Of a stretch of 20,120 nucleotides of DNA, positions 1 through 9,075 are shown piece after piece. Made by a program: the position numbers and the translations under genes. The notes below the pieces were generated by a model. That model made no database searches. It was not told where the DNA came from and worked only from the letters and a program-made list of their open reading frames with translations. This DNA comes from Emergomyces orientalis (lineage: Eukaryota; Ascomycota; Eurotiomycetes; Onygenales; Ajellomycetaceae), in assembly GCA_002110485.1 (NCBI GenBank), contig MOWL01000103.1:1-20120 (forward strand). The letters run 5' to 3'. How positions within the stretch are numbered: the first letter of the stretch is position 1; every line of letters begins with the position of its first letter.

Positions 1-1415
1 TCATGTAGGAACGGGGAGTTATCTCTCCATGGAGATCGTTGGCGAGCTGCTGAGGCTGAACGGGAATGCGATTGCTCGGAGATATGGCCCTGGTGCGCAG
101 CCTGTATCCGGTCTGTGATGATATTGCGATGATAAGGCGAATACATATTTGCGTTTTGGGTAGATGATTGGATGGGTTGCTTTGGTGTGGGTGGAAGTGT
201 TCGGGTTATACAATTCGTCTTGGTAGATGTCAGAGATGGTTCTAGTCAGCTTGGGACGCCCATCGGAGCACTGCTGTGGCCACTGAAATCTACACGGTCA
301 TCAAAACGTAAGTAATCATCCATCCATTTATCAACATCGGGGTATGTACCCTCACCATTTGACATGGGCTTAGAACCATCCTCGAAATCTTCGGGGTAAT
401 TTGCGTGAGGAGTAACAGGAGAGTTGTGACTCAAGGTGGACACTGAAGGCGGTACAGATAAGGAAAACGATTTGTCATCCTCCACTGCTTGTTGGTGTTG
501 CTGCTGCTGCTGCTGCTGTTCCAGAATGGCCCTTCTCATTGCCAGATCCACCTCTGACTGTTGGTAGTCACGAGGTGACTGATCCGAACAGTTAAAGGAG
601 GAGGAAGAAGGATATGATGAGACGGGGGGGTTGAGTGGCGACAAAAGTACTTGTTGGGAGAGCCGATGACTCCGAGGTAGCTCTGTGGTGCTGGTACTGG
701 TTGTAGAGGGCACGTTGACGTGGCCGTTGAGCAGTGCGCTGAGGATCTTGCTTGACAGAACCTACAAGGTTATTCCAAGGATTGCTGTCCAGCGGAAGGC
801 CGTTGTGTAAGAGCATGGGCGAGAAATTATCTGGGTCATAGGCCGAGTCCCCAAAGGGAGGAGTCGAGTTATGTATTATTCTGACTGGAGGGGTGTGCGA
901 CAAGCCAGCAGGAGAAGGGAAAGTGCTTTCCGGCATAGACAAAACGCCGGCGTCTTGGTAAAAGGAGGAGCAGAAGTCTGTGTGGACGGAGAGTTCTGAG
1001 TGGAAAAGGCGGCGGACGAGTATGAGGGAGATGCAGCAGCTGAACCGGGTGGCGGCGACGATGAGGGGAATGAAGGAGGCAGCGAATGCGACTGCGAGGG
1101 AGCAGGTGTGAGAGGAGTTGCTATAGTATTGCAGCTGTTGCGCCTGCTCTAGTTGCTGCAGTTGTTGCTGGAGCTGTTGGTTTTGAGGCAGGTGGCGAAC
1201 GAGTCTTGTGAAGATTGGGAATGTGGACGGTGGCGGAAAGACTCGTATTGGGCAACGCTGTCGTCGCCGTCTTGCAGGTTGGAAGAACTTGGAAGCGAAG
1301 ATTGATGTAGTTGTTGATGTTGTTGTTGTTGTTGTTGTTGGAAGAGAGGCGACTGTGATTGTGGATATTGTTGGAGGTGTGGAGGAGTCGGAACAGAAGA
1401 ATAGTGGGCGAGCAT
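1..1415 (-). CDS. Probable Ser/Pro/Gln-rich transcription regulator, N-terminal part, reading frame broken
   Basis: Seen: an ATG at 1415-1413 (G at -3) opens a minus-strand frame beginning MLAHYSSVPTPP, followed by a 7-residue Gln run (1340-1320), a Ser/Pro/Thr-rich stretch, a second Gln run (518-498), an acidic-aromatic patch (DVDKWMDDYLRFDD, about 335-294), then PKLTRTISDIYQDELYNPN (about 254-198) and RIQAAHQGH...RSPWRDNSP up to the edge. The coding signal alternates between two frames: A at 1415 to ~1185, ~1115 to ~945, ~625 to 253 and ~150 to 1; B in the gaps. Frame A is stopped at 1149 and at 246, so no single ORF spans the region. I found no GT-AG intron that would join the pieces. Inference: the low-complexity, Ser/Pro/Gln-rich composition resembles the N-terminal half of a large fungal C2H2 zinc-finger regulator (Msn2/Seb1- or AmdX-like by memory only); the DNA-binding domain would lie beyond position 1. 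It may be a decaying gene, or a real gene with consensus indel errors. Confidence 0.6.
498..518 (-). repeat. CAG/CAA microsatellite encoding polyglutamine
   Basis: Six CAG codons then one CAA on the minus strand give a 7-glutamine run, followed by His-Gln-Gln. It lies in the same frame as the gene start at 1415 and follows the segment AMRRAILEQ, which looks helical. It supports the view that this frame is the coding one here. Confidence 0.85.
1320..1340 (-). repeat. CAA microsatellite encoding polyglutamine
   Basis: Seven consecutive CAA codons on the minus strand, in frame with the ATG at 1415, followed by CAT CAA CAA. Glutamine runs of this kind are common in fungal transcription regulators and prone to length change. 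The run is a pure CAA tract, unlike the CAG-based run at 498-518 in the same gene. Confidence 0.85.
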
Positions 1416-2640
1416 GTCGAGAGCGAGGATGGGGAGGGGGACCCGCTTACAAATATATAAATAATTAATAATAAAATATATATGTAAATATGGGCAGGAA
1501 AAATAAGCTTGGGGGGGAATGGGCAATTAGGGTTTTTCAAGTCATGAAGCAGTGGCGAAAAAAAAAAAAGGTTGAACTCAAGACCCTGGATGGATAGAGC
1601 GGAGGGTCGAAACAAACAACAGTAGATAAGAGACTGGTGGACAAGAGCTCAGAGGGAAGGGAGGAATAAATAAGAAAGAGATTGTTTTATCAAACACTCA
1701 AGATGAAACTGAATTGTTTCCTGTGGCTTGCTTCTTTTTTGTTGCCTGTGTTTGATGTTGTTGTAGTCGTTGTTGTTGAGTGTTGTTTATATAGATGAAT
1801 TCCTTTTCTTTCTGCTCTGGCGGGATGGCTTATTGTATTTGTACTGGATGTTTGGAACTGCGTCTGCCGGAGGGTCTTGGCGTATTTTTCTCTGGTATTC
1901 GATTTCGTTCTTTTCACCCTGTATTACGCTTTCCGTTTTTGTTTTTTTTGTTTTTTGCGTTTTTCCCTGCCTCAATGTTACCACGGGTTGGGTCTTTTTG
2001 CTTTTTGCTTTTCCTCTTTGGCAGAAAAAGAAAAATCAATCAATCAAAGATCTGAGTCTAACCGGGTTGGGTGCCTGGGGGTTCGGGGCCCGCAGGATGA
2101 AAAATTGTAAATGGGCCAAGAGGCCAAGAATGCGGCTGTGCAAGGGTTGGTTATGGTCCGTTCCACAACAAAAACTAATAATAATTAGTTCTTTTGTCGA
2201 AGTATAGAGGATATTTTTCGGGTTGAATCGGTCGCCCAGGTAGGTATTAGGTATTGTAGGGCTCTTGGTTCGGCGAGGAAGGGATGAAAAAAAACAGGCT
2301 GTTATATTTCGCTGGCCCGGTATGACTAAAGTGTGTGTAATGGATTATGATGATGGCTGTGTTGCGTACGGATGTGTCAGAGGGGGGGGGGTTTTGCCGA
2401 TGACAGCAGAATATCGTCAGCAGCCTGCGACTAGAATGAGCTCGAACTTCAGGAATTTCTCAATAAACCCTCGCGCTATTTCAATTTTTGGTTTCGATAT
2501 TGCAATGATAGCAGTAATGATGAAGACTGCTGATGTGCAACTGAGAATGGATTAATTGAATTAAGGGAGTTTTCGGCCGAATTATATATTCTATTTACTG
2601 TCGCGTATTCTATTCAATTATCATTCGATTGAAATAATTA
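1416..2640 (-). promoter_or_regulatory. Presumed 5' leader and promoter of the regulator gene
   Basis: No convincing conserved coding region is visible. Seen on the minus strand: an AT-rich patch just upstream of the ATG (about 1450-1490), A-rich tracts around 1920-2060, another CAA-type repeat around 1757-1780, and an AT-rich stretch at 2570-2660. A 75-codon minus-strand ORF at 1917-1690 includes a 7-threonine run made by the repeat; it could be an upstream ORF, but nothing shows it is translated. Long leaders are common upstream of fungal developmental and stress regulators. I cannot place a transcription start. The outer limit at about 2640 is arbitrary. Confidence 0.35.
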
Positions 2641-4197
2641 AATAATTCAATAACATCATTCAAGTACGTCAAACCGGTATCTACCGACTGAGAGAAGAGT
2701 GAAAAAAAAGAAAAGCAGGATGTCTTCTGGATCATTGGATTCGCATGACACTCTCCTCCCGGGCTCATTCTCTCCTCCATGCTCAGACCCAGATCAGAAT
2801 CAGTGGCATGTCATGTCTCGTCATGGTCTGCCCATGACCCCATGAAGAGTTCAATTTCTAGTTCCCTCAAGAATTCCGCTCACTCAAGCCTATAGAGCTA
2901 GTACCTAGGTAATCTCCATCGCTCGTCAATTCCTAAACTCCTTAGCTCCTTAACCCCCCCTCTGTGCCGAAAGTCCCTAGCAAACTACTACCATCATAGG
3001 TGAGCAAAAAAAATAAAAAGGTGTACTTCCATGGTAGCTAGCTTCAAGCAAAGCCACGCTACAATTTGTCAAAACCCCCCGAAGCCCGCCCCGGTACCTA
3101 AAAATCAAAATCCCTTCCCTACCCTTTGCTTTGCTGTTGCTTTCACTTTCCATCCCATATTCCGCCCTACACGGGTTTTTCGGTGTTCCTCGCTGATAAC
3201 TCGCCGGATTCTCGGCATTCCGAAAACAAAGTCTTGGCGCTTCGCACCTTTGCTCTACCACCCCAAAAAATTATTTATTCCTTGATGACGTCGTACTGCT
3301 AGACCCATGCAACGCTAACGCCCTACGCACGCACAAACAACCGAAATAACATCCCGCTACTCCTGTTTCTGAACAAAACTAGGCGCGGTACTAATTGCTG
3401 CAGTCTGTGCATTAACATTCCCCATATCTCCCCCTCCCCCCCCCGGGCTAATATTTCGGCCAGAGAAGCGAAAAGCTCGTTACTTTTGTCTTAACCCCGA
3501 GAGTCCTGTATGGATATGGGTATGGGTGGCCCCCGGGACAAATTTGGACTCCGTGTAGATCATAGCGAGTTTTTCGGCGAACATGTTGCACCGCTTCCCC
3601 CCGATCCATAGTTAAGTTTGTAATAATCCAGCTCAGAGGTACGGAGTTTGTAAGACGTTTGAAAACATAAGGGGAAAAACGAAAAATTTTCCGCCAAATC
3701 AAATTATTTCCCAGGAGGAAAAGAAAAATTGCTGCTTGCACATCAACTTTCCAGTCATCGTCAATGTTTGAACTTGCGGGAAATTTCCGTTGGAACTATT
3801 TAATTTATGGGCGTGATTAAACCGCATGATCGAAATATAAATAAAGTTGAGTATTCCAAAGAGGTACCCAAAAATCGAATGTCGAAGTCGATCAAACTAA
3901 CCCCAGATACCCATGGAACGATTACATTATACATAAGAGGAAGAAAAAATCCATAATATCGCAAAAAACAATCAAATAATAATCAGCAAGAACACTCTGA
4001 CTTTCGTCCCACACAAAAATCCAAAAAAGATCAGGTCAACCTCCTTGGCTTGCTAATTTTTATTTTTTTTGCTAGTCTTGTGCCCATTATTAAATCATAA
4101 AAGAGAATGAGGCCAAAATAGGGCCAAAATAGGGCCTAGACCCATCAAATCATCAAAAGCATACCGAGAACTTCCTCGCCAGATCGAGGCCTATCTC
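2641..4197. other. Intergenic region, no supported gene
   Basis: Only short ORFs without recognisable composition or motifs occur here (the longest are 97 codons or fewer). Visible items: a TACCTAGGTA palindrome at 2902-2911, a C9-GGG tract at 3436-3447, a TACGGAGTt word at 3640-3648, A-rich DNA at 3950-4070, and a short tandem repeat at 4111-4136. This stretch lies between the upstream side of the regulator and the retrotransposon insertion. Confidence 0.6.
4111..4136. repeat. 11-bp tandem repeat, 2.4 copies
   Basis: The unit GGCCAAAATAG occurs at 4111-4121 and 4122-4132, followed by a partial GGCC. It sits about 60 bp before the retrotransposon target site. No function is evident. Confidence 0.8.
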
Positions 4198-4202
4198 GCA
4201 TC
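4198..4202. repeat. Target-site duplication, left copy (GCATC)
   Basis: GCATC directly before the 5' LTR, repeated at 9178-9182 directly after the 3' LTR. Five bp is the usual copia duplication length. The reconstructed empty site reads ...CTATCTC-GCATC-TTCTTCTC..., in intergenic DNA. Confidence 0.85.
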
Positions 4203-4303
4203 TGTTAGGTGATACTAGGGCTACCCGGGTCACATGCCCCACACAACATATATATTTTAGCTAGTTAGGTAGTTCAATATGATAGGCTTGATGCACTCTA
4301 TGA
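4203..4303 (+). repeat. 5' LTR of the copia element
   Basis: 101 bp, beginning TGTTAGGTGATACTAGGG and ending GCACTCTATGA. It matches the 3' LTR except for one missing C in the ACACA(C)ACAT stretch. It carries a TATATATT box at 4249-4256 that could position the element's transcript start. The right boundary is set by the 5-bp target duplication and by the primer site starting at 4304. One base of ambiguity (G4304/G9178) remains, and the terminal TG...GA is not the usual TG...CA. Confidence 0.92.
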
Positions 4304-4315
4304 GGTTATGAGGCC
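4304..4315 (+). other. Primer-binding site, half-tRNA (initiator Met anticodon arm) type
   Basis: GGTTATGAGGCC starts at the first base after the LTR. Its reverse complement, GGCCTCATAACC, matches 11 of 12 bases of the initiator-Met tRNA anticodon arm as I recall it (GGGCTCATAACC, with the CAU anticodon). Drosophila copia and yeast Ty5 are known to prime from this internal region using a cleaved tRNA half; the assignment here is inferred from that similarity. No match to a usual tRNA 3'-end site beginning TGG was seen here. Confidence 0.7.
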
Positions 4316-4376
4316 TCTGTTTAATACGCTGCGTTACTGCTATCTATTTCTCTTATACAGCTAGTTCTTGCCTCTC

Positions 4377-7300
4377 ATGGTGAACTTACGGTCAGGCAAC
4401 AGTCCTGATCTTACGAGGGAAAATAAGCCGACTAGGCGAGCGGAACGTACGCCGGAGAATATTGAAAACGAGCCCTTTCCAACCCCCATTACAGCCCGTA
4501 AATTGCCCGCAAGAGCTCCTTCGGAGGAGTCAAGTGCTGATTTCGAAGATCCAATGTCGGATATGTCGGATACGGGCTCAGATCGCGATGAACCCACCCA
4601 GGAGGCTCAGGTTGAGCATGATGACTCCTTGAGCGCTGAGACCCGGGCGAGGTTGGAGATTGCGAGGTTGGAGAATGAAACAGCGCGGATTAAGGCTGGT
4701 GCTGGTGCGGGGGAGCTCGCAGGCGCCAATATGACGGCTTATTTGAAGGCCATTAAGGAGTTTCGACTTACAGTTAAGCTTCTTGAAAAGCCAGTTCTGC
4801 TGCTGGGCTCCATGAACTATCCCATGTGGAGGGATGAGGTTCTTCTCGCGGCGAAGGATTCAGAAACAGATGATATTTTGTTAAATAAGGAGCTGGCCCC
4901 GCCTGAGGGGGTCAGTGAGGACGTTGCGAAGCTCTGGAGGGAGCGGAATAGCTGGCTGCGTAATTATATGTGGTCAGCGATTTCCGCACAGGCTAGAACT
5001 CATTTTACTATACCGAAGGAGAATCAATTGTCTGCCTATATGCTGTGGTCCATAGTAGAGGAGAACTTCGCTGAACGCCGCGTAGTTCGCCGGTTTCGTC
5101 TTTTCAATGAGTTCCTGGGTATGACGGCTGAGTCTTGCGGGTCGGATCGTGCGTTTATTGAGCGTCTCTTAGCCGTACGAACTGAATATAAGCGATTAGA
5201 TTTTTATATGCCGGATTCCGTCTTCTTTGATCGATTGCTTGCGGGGATTCACAGTAGATGGGCCAATCTCATACGAAATAGGATGGATGATATTGAAAAG
5301 AGTGGTGAAGATACTCTCCTGGAGGATGATTTTGTGGGTCTATGCCGTGATATTCTGCTTCGATTGCCCTCTGGCGGCAGTTCCTCTTCTTCAAAGAACA
5401 CAAAGGCGCCCGTAAATAATGCGAGCAGTATGGATGATGCGGGTGAGAGCCCTGCTCCATCTGCATCAGGCAGGCCAAAATGCTCACATTGCGGGATTGT
5501 GGGCCATAATGAGGAGAGCTGTTGGAAAAAGCACCCAGAGAAGCGTCCGTCAGGTTATTCTAATGAAAAAAGGCGTGGTGGCACCAAGAAGGATAAGAAG
5601 AAGGCCAATAATGAGGATTCTTCCAAGAGCCCCGATGACGGCTCTGCTCCTGTACACAGTACGGTTGAGAAGGTGTTCCATGCTCGTGAAATCGTCCGTG
5701 ATGATGATATTGCGGATGAGTGGGTTCTGGACTCGGGGTCTGGCGCTCACGCAACACCACGCAAGGAGCTTGTTAAATGCCATTCAATGAGCTCCAATGT
5801 TAAATTGAAAATGGCGGATGGGACCATTGTTCCAGCTGCGGCCGTTGGTACGGTTGAACTGGCGGTTGATGGGGCGGATGTGTGCCTGGAAGGTGTGCGA
5901 TTTGCCCCCGAATTAGAAGCAAATATCGTGAGCTTTGGCAAATTAGTCCGCAAGGGCTATACGTTCAAGCAATTGGCATATGGAGAAGCTCACTCGATTA
6001 TTATGACCTCTCCCGATCGAATGGTCAGCTTCACTGCTGTTTTGAATGAGAAAGATATCTATGTCATTGAAAAGCCTCCGCAAATCCGAGATTTGATTCA
6101 ATTCGCCATGCCTAATGGTGATTTTCGGCCCGTAAATGCTGTGGATGACTCGCTATTGGCTCTGCCATCAATGAATATAAAACCAGTAGAGCTCACGATG
6201 CTGCAATGGCATTTGAAGCTGGGTCATCTTAACCACATGGATATAGCGAAGATGGCCGCGGATCCGCGCATGGGGATGAGGATTAAAGGCTCCAAGGCTC
6301 TGCCTTTTTGTAAAACCTGCGTGCAGGCTAAGATGGCTCGTCCTGCTTTTGAGCCCATGATTAGAAAAGTGAAGCCTGCTGCACGATTATTTATTGATCT
6401 TGCGGGCGGTGGGCGTACCTTATTCAATGAGGATGGCGTTCCCACGTATGGGGGGGCTGATTATTGGATGAGTATTACGGACGATGCCACGAGATATCGG
6501 TGGGCCATTTTAATGGCCACCAAGGGTGAAGCAACCGCGAAACTACGGGATTTTATAACAATGATTGAGACCACTGCGCAGCGATGCGTGGGCTCCTTGC
6601 ACTGGGATGGTGGTGGAGAATTCAAGAGCGATGAATTAAAAGCTTTTTGTAAACAGCGAGGCATTGCCTATGAGACGACTACGCCATATACCCCACAATC
6701 AAATGGTCCAGCGGAACGTGCGAACCGCATAATAATCGAAAGAACTAGGAGCTTGCTATTCGATAGCGGGCAGCCTAGGGACCTATGGGGTGAGGCCATG
6801 CAGGCTGCCGTTATGTTGATCAATATGTCTCCCACCTCTACGAAGCTTTACGGGTGCAAGGAGGGGTCTCCGCTGACCCCCTTTGAAGCATGGATGGGGG
6901 TGCAGCCCACGGCGAATTGGCTGCATAGATGGGGCTGCAAGGTCTACAAGAAGGATCTGCGAGTTACTAATAAGCTTGCGGATAGAACGGATGGGAAAGA
7001 ATGGATCTTTGTGGGTTATCAGGGCCTTCATCAAGTTCGCATATGGGACCCTGATGCACGCAGGTTGGAGATAGCACGAGATGTGGTTTTTGATGAAGCT
7101 CTCGTGGAGGACGTGTCATTCATTAATGCCGCTCTTCCGGCTCCTCATGAGCCAAATAACATACCGGATGAGCTCGATGTTTTGAATCCTGCGGATGGAT
7201 GGCAGCACTGTCTCCTGCGGCGCCTGGCAAGGGAGCGGCCGCACATCATGAAGATGCTTGTCAATGGGGATCTGGAGGAGGCCATTGAGCCTACCTATCT

Positions 7301-8975
7301 TATAAACAGTGATGTTGATCTCCTTAATGAGTCTGACGAGCATGCTAATGATAATGGTGATGAGCCCGTGCTTAGTACCCTTACGGACCGTCCCACGACC
7401 TTAGCGGAGGCTCGACGGAGCCCTGATTGGCATCATTGGCTCGAAGCAATGAGGAAGGAGGTCGATATGTTCAATCAAAAGAAAACATATGTTATTACTG
7501 AGCGGTCCCCGGATATGGATGTTCTTACGGGTAAATGGGTATATGACCGCAAATTAAATAATAAGGGAGAAACCATCCGCTTTCGCGCACGATGGGTGGT
7601 TCGCGGATTCCTTCAGCAGCGAGGAGTCCATTATACGAAGTCTTACGCTGCCGTTGTCTCTGGTCCTACAACCAGAAGCCTATTCGCGATCTCTACGGCT
7701 AGGGGATGGAAATCGAAGGCAATTGATTACGTGTCTGCATTCCTTAATGGCGTGCTGCCACAGGAAGAAATGATCTATATGCAGCTCCCGACGGGCATAA
7801 AACATGGCAGGGGCAATCTAGTTGGCCTGGTTCGCCAGAGCCTGTATGGGCTGAAGCAAGCTGCGAGGACGTGGTATTTTCTTGCCACTGAGCATCTCAC
7901 TTCGATTGGTTTCCGCATATCACCGTATGACGGCGGATTCCTATATCACCCCATCCGTAAGGTGTATTTGACGCTGCACGTTGATGACTGCCGCGTTACG
8001 GGGCCCAATGAGCATGATATTGACTGGGTTCTCGATGAGATTGCGAAGCGTTTTGACACCAAAAGAATCGACGATGATAAGCCATACTTAGGTATGGAAA
8101 TTGCGGGCCGTAATGGTGATTTACTGGTCACGCAAACACGCTATATTGATGAGATCCTTGATGATTTTGGCATGACTGCAATCAATCCGGCACCAACCCC
8201 CATGAATGCTGGCACAAAGCTCCAGTTCTCGCCGGATGAGGATAAGGGCCTTGATGATGATTTTACGGCTACGCGATATCGTCAAGGGCTTGGGTCTCTT
8301 CAATATCTGGTTACAAGCACCAGACCGGATATAATGTTCGCGGTAAATTATTTATCGCGATTCAATTCTCGCCCAAATAAGGAGTGCTGGGCTGCTTTGA
8401 AGCATGTTCTCCGCTATATGAAGAAGACTAGGACTACGGGCATTCTGTATAAGAGGAATATAGGGGACGAAGGGCTGGCTCCCATGGCCTACGCGGATTC
8501 AGATTGGGCGGGTGCAGACCCCCAATATAAATCGACTACGGGCTATATTATAATGATCAATGGAGCTCCCGTATCATGGCGTTCGCAGCGGCAGATCTCT
8601 ACGGCGAAGTCCACAACTGAAGCTGAGTATATTGCTGCTAGCGAAGCTGCGTGCGAGCTGATTTGGCTTAAAGATATGCTGCATGATGCGGGACTGCTTG
8701 AGAATGCGGATGGCTATGTTCTTTCCAATAATCTGCATATTGATAATAAAGGTGCCATTGATCTAGCTAACGGCGAGTCTTTAACTAAGCGCTCGAGGCA
8801 TATTGAAGTCCGCTACCATATATTACGCGATCTAGTGGCTAAAAAGGAGCTCCTTCTTCGGCACGTCAGCTCAACGGAGAATAAGGCGGATGGTTTTACG
8901 AAGGCGCTGCCTAGGCCCGCATTCAATGCTTTTGTGGCTAATCTTGGCTTGATTGGTTCGGGGGGATCTGCTTAA
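4377..8975 (+). CDS. Gag-Pol polyprotein of Ty1/copia retrotransposon, single intact ORF
   Basis: 1532 residues from ATG 4377; an in-frame TTG at 4368 also lies in the open frame, but an ATG is the likely eukaryotic start. It encodes everything for reverse transcription and integration within particles. Domains in order: acidic/basic N terminus; Gag core about 139-330 (contains PMWRDEV); CCHC zinc knuckle C369-C372-H377-C382; aspartic protease with DSGSGAH at D452; GAG-pre-integrase zinc motif with H617/H620 and C645-x2-C648; integrase D674, D744, E780 (D,D35E spacing); reverse transcriptase about 1021-1270 with D1117 and the HVDD box at D1203/D1204; RNase H with D1374, E1417, D1456, D1505. 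Gag and Pol are fused without a frameshift, as in copia and unlike Ty1. Stop at 8973-8975; 93 bp of untranslated DNA precede the polypurine tract. No internal stop or truncation. The RT box has His where Tyr (YVDD) is usual. Confidence 0.97.
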   Translation: MVNLRSGNSPDLTRENKPTRRAERTPENIENEPFPTPITARKLPARAPSEESSADFEDPMSDMSDTGSDRDEPTQEAQVEHDDSLSAETRARLEIARLENETARIKAGAGAGELAGANMTAYLKAIKEFRLTVKLLEKPVLLLGSMNYPMWRDEVLLAAKDSETDDILLNKELAPPEGVSEDVAKLWRERNSWLRNYMWSAISAQARTHFTIPKENQLSAYMLWSIVEENFAERRVVRRFRLFNEFLGMTAESCGSDRAFIERLLAVRTEYKRLDFYMPDSVFFDRLLAGIHSRWANLIRNRMDDIEKSGEDTLLEDDFVGLCRDILLRLPSGGSSSSSKNTKAPVNNASSMDDAGESPAPSASGRPKCSHCGIVGHNEESCWKKHPEKRPSGYSNEKRRGGTKKDKKKANNEDSSKSPDDGSAPVHSTVEKVFHAREIVRDDDIADEWVLDSGSGAHATPRKELVKCHSMSSNVKLKMADGTIVPAAAVGTVELAVDGADVCLEGVRFAPELEANIVSFGKLVRKGYTFKQLAYGEAHSIIMTSPDRMVSFTAVLNEKDIYVIEKPPQIRDLIQFAMPNGDFRPVNAVDDSLLALPSMNIKPVELTMLQWHLKLGHLNHMDIAKMAADPRMGMRIKGSKALPFCKTCVQAKMARPAFEPMIRKVKPAARLFIDLAGGGRTLFNEDGVPTYGGADYWMSITDDATRYRWAILMATKGEATAKLRDFITMIETTAQRCVGSLHWDGGGEFKSDELKAFCKQRGIAYETTTPYTPQSNGPAERANRIIIERTRSLLFDSGQPRDLWGEAMQAAVMLINMSPTSTKLYGCKEGSPLTPFEAWMGVQPTANWLHRWGCKVYKKDLRVTNKLADRTDGKEWIFVGYQGLHQVRIWDPDARRLEIARDVVFDEALVEDVSFINAALPAPHEPNNIPDELDVLNPADGWQHCLLRRLARERPHIMKMLVNGDLEEAIEPTYLINSDVDLLNESDEHANDNGDEPVLSTLTDRPTTLAEARRSPDWHHWLEAMRKEVDMFNQKKTYVITERSPDMDVLTGKWVYDRKLNNKGETIRFRARWVVRGFLQQRGVHYTKSYAAVVSGPTTRSLFAISTARGWKSKAIDYVSAFLNGVLPQEEMIYMQLPTGIKHGRGNLVGLVRQSLYGLKQAARTWYFLATEHLTSIGFRISPYDGGFLYHPIRKVYLTLHVDDCRVTGPNEHDIDWVLDEIAKRFDTKRIDDDKPYLGMEIAGRNGDLLVTQTRYIDEILDDFGMTAINPAPTPMNAGTKLQFSPDEDKGLDDDFTATRYRQGLGSLQYLVTSTRPDIMFAVNYLSRFNSRPNKECWAALKHVLRYMKKTRTTGILYKRNIGDEGLAPMAYADSDWAGADPQYKSTTGYIIMINGAPVSWRSQRQISTAKSTTEAEYIAASEAACELIWLKDMLHDAGLLENADGYVLSNNLHIDNKGAIDLANGESLTKRSRHIEVRYHILRDLVAKKELLLRHVSSTENKADGFTKALPRPAFNAFVANLGLIGSGGSA

Positions 8976-9068
8976 TGGATTTAACTAAAAGTTTTGTACT
9001 TAGCTGCTATTTTGATTTTTGATGCCTATGGCGTGGCCTGTGTGCGTGCTCCTGGGGCGCCCTAGCAT

Positions 9069-9075
9069 GGGGGGG
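9069..9075 (+). other. Polypurine tract (G7)
   Basis: Seven Gs abut the 3' LTR. In LTR retrotransposons this RNase H-resistant purine stretch primes plus-strand DNA synthesis; its position against the LTR start fits that role. It is short and all G. Confidence 0.75.

Noticed and set aside
945..1115. Frame-B reading as a transmembrane segment of the regulator
   Set aside because: It is open but its hydrophobic peptide looks like a shifted reading of TCN/CCN codons; the Ser/Pro/Thr-rich frame-A reading matches the rest of the protein.
1770..2207. 145-codon plus-strand ORF rich in Phe/Leu/Cys/Trp
   Set aside because: It is the translation of T-rich DNA upstream of the regulator; two other frames are open over the same stretch, and it has no recognisable domain.
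3436..3447. C9-GGG tract as a regulatory site
   Set aside because: Only a homopolymer with no partner site or gene start nearby; kept only as a parallel to the 11684 tract.
4368..4376. TTG at 4368 as start of the Gag-Pol ORF
   Set aside because: Non-ATG starts are rare in eukaryotic nuclear genes, and an ATG follows three codons later at 4377.
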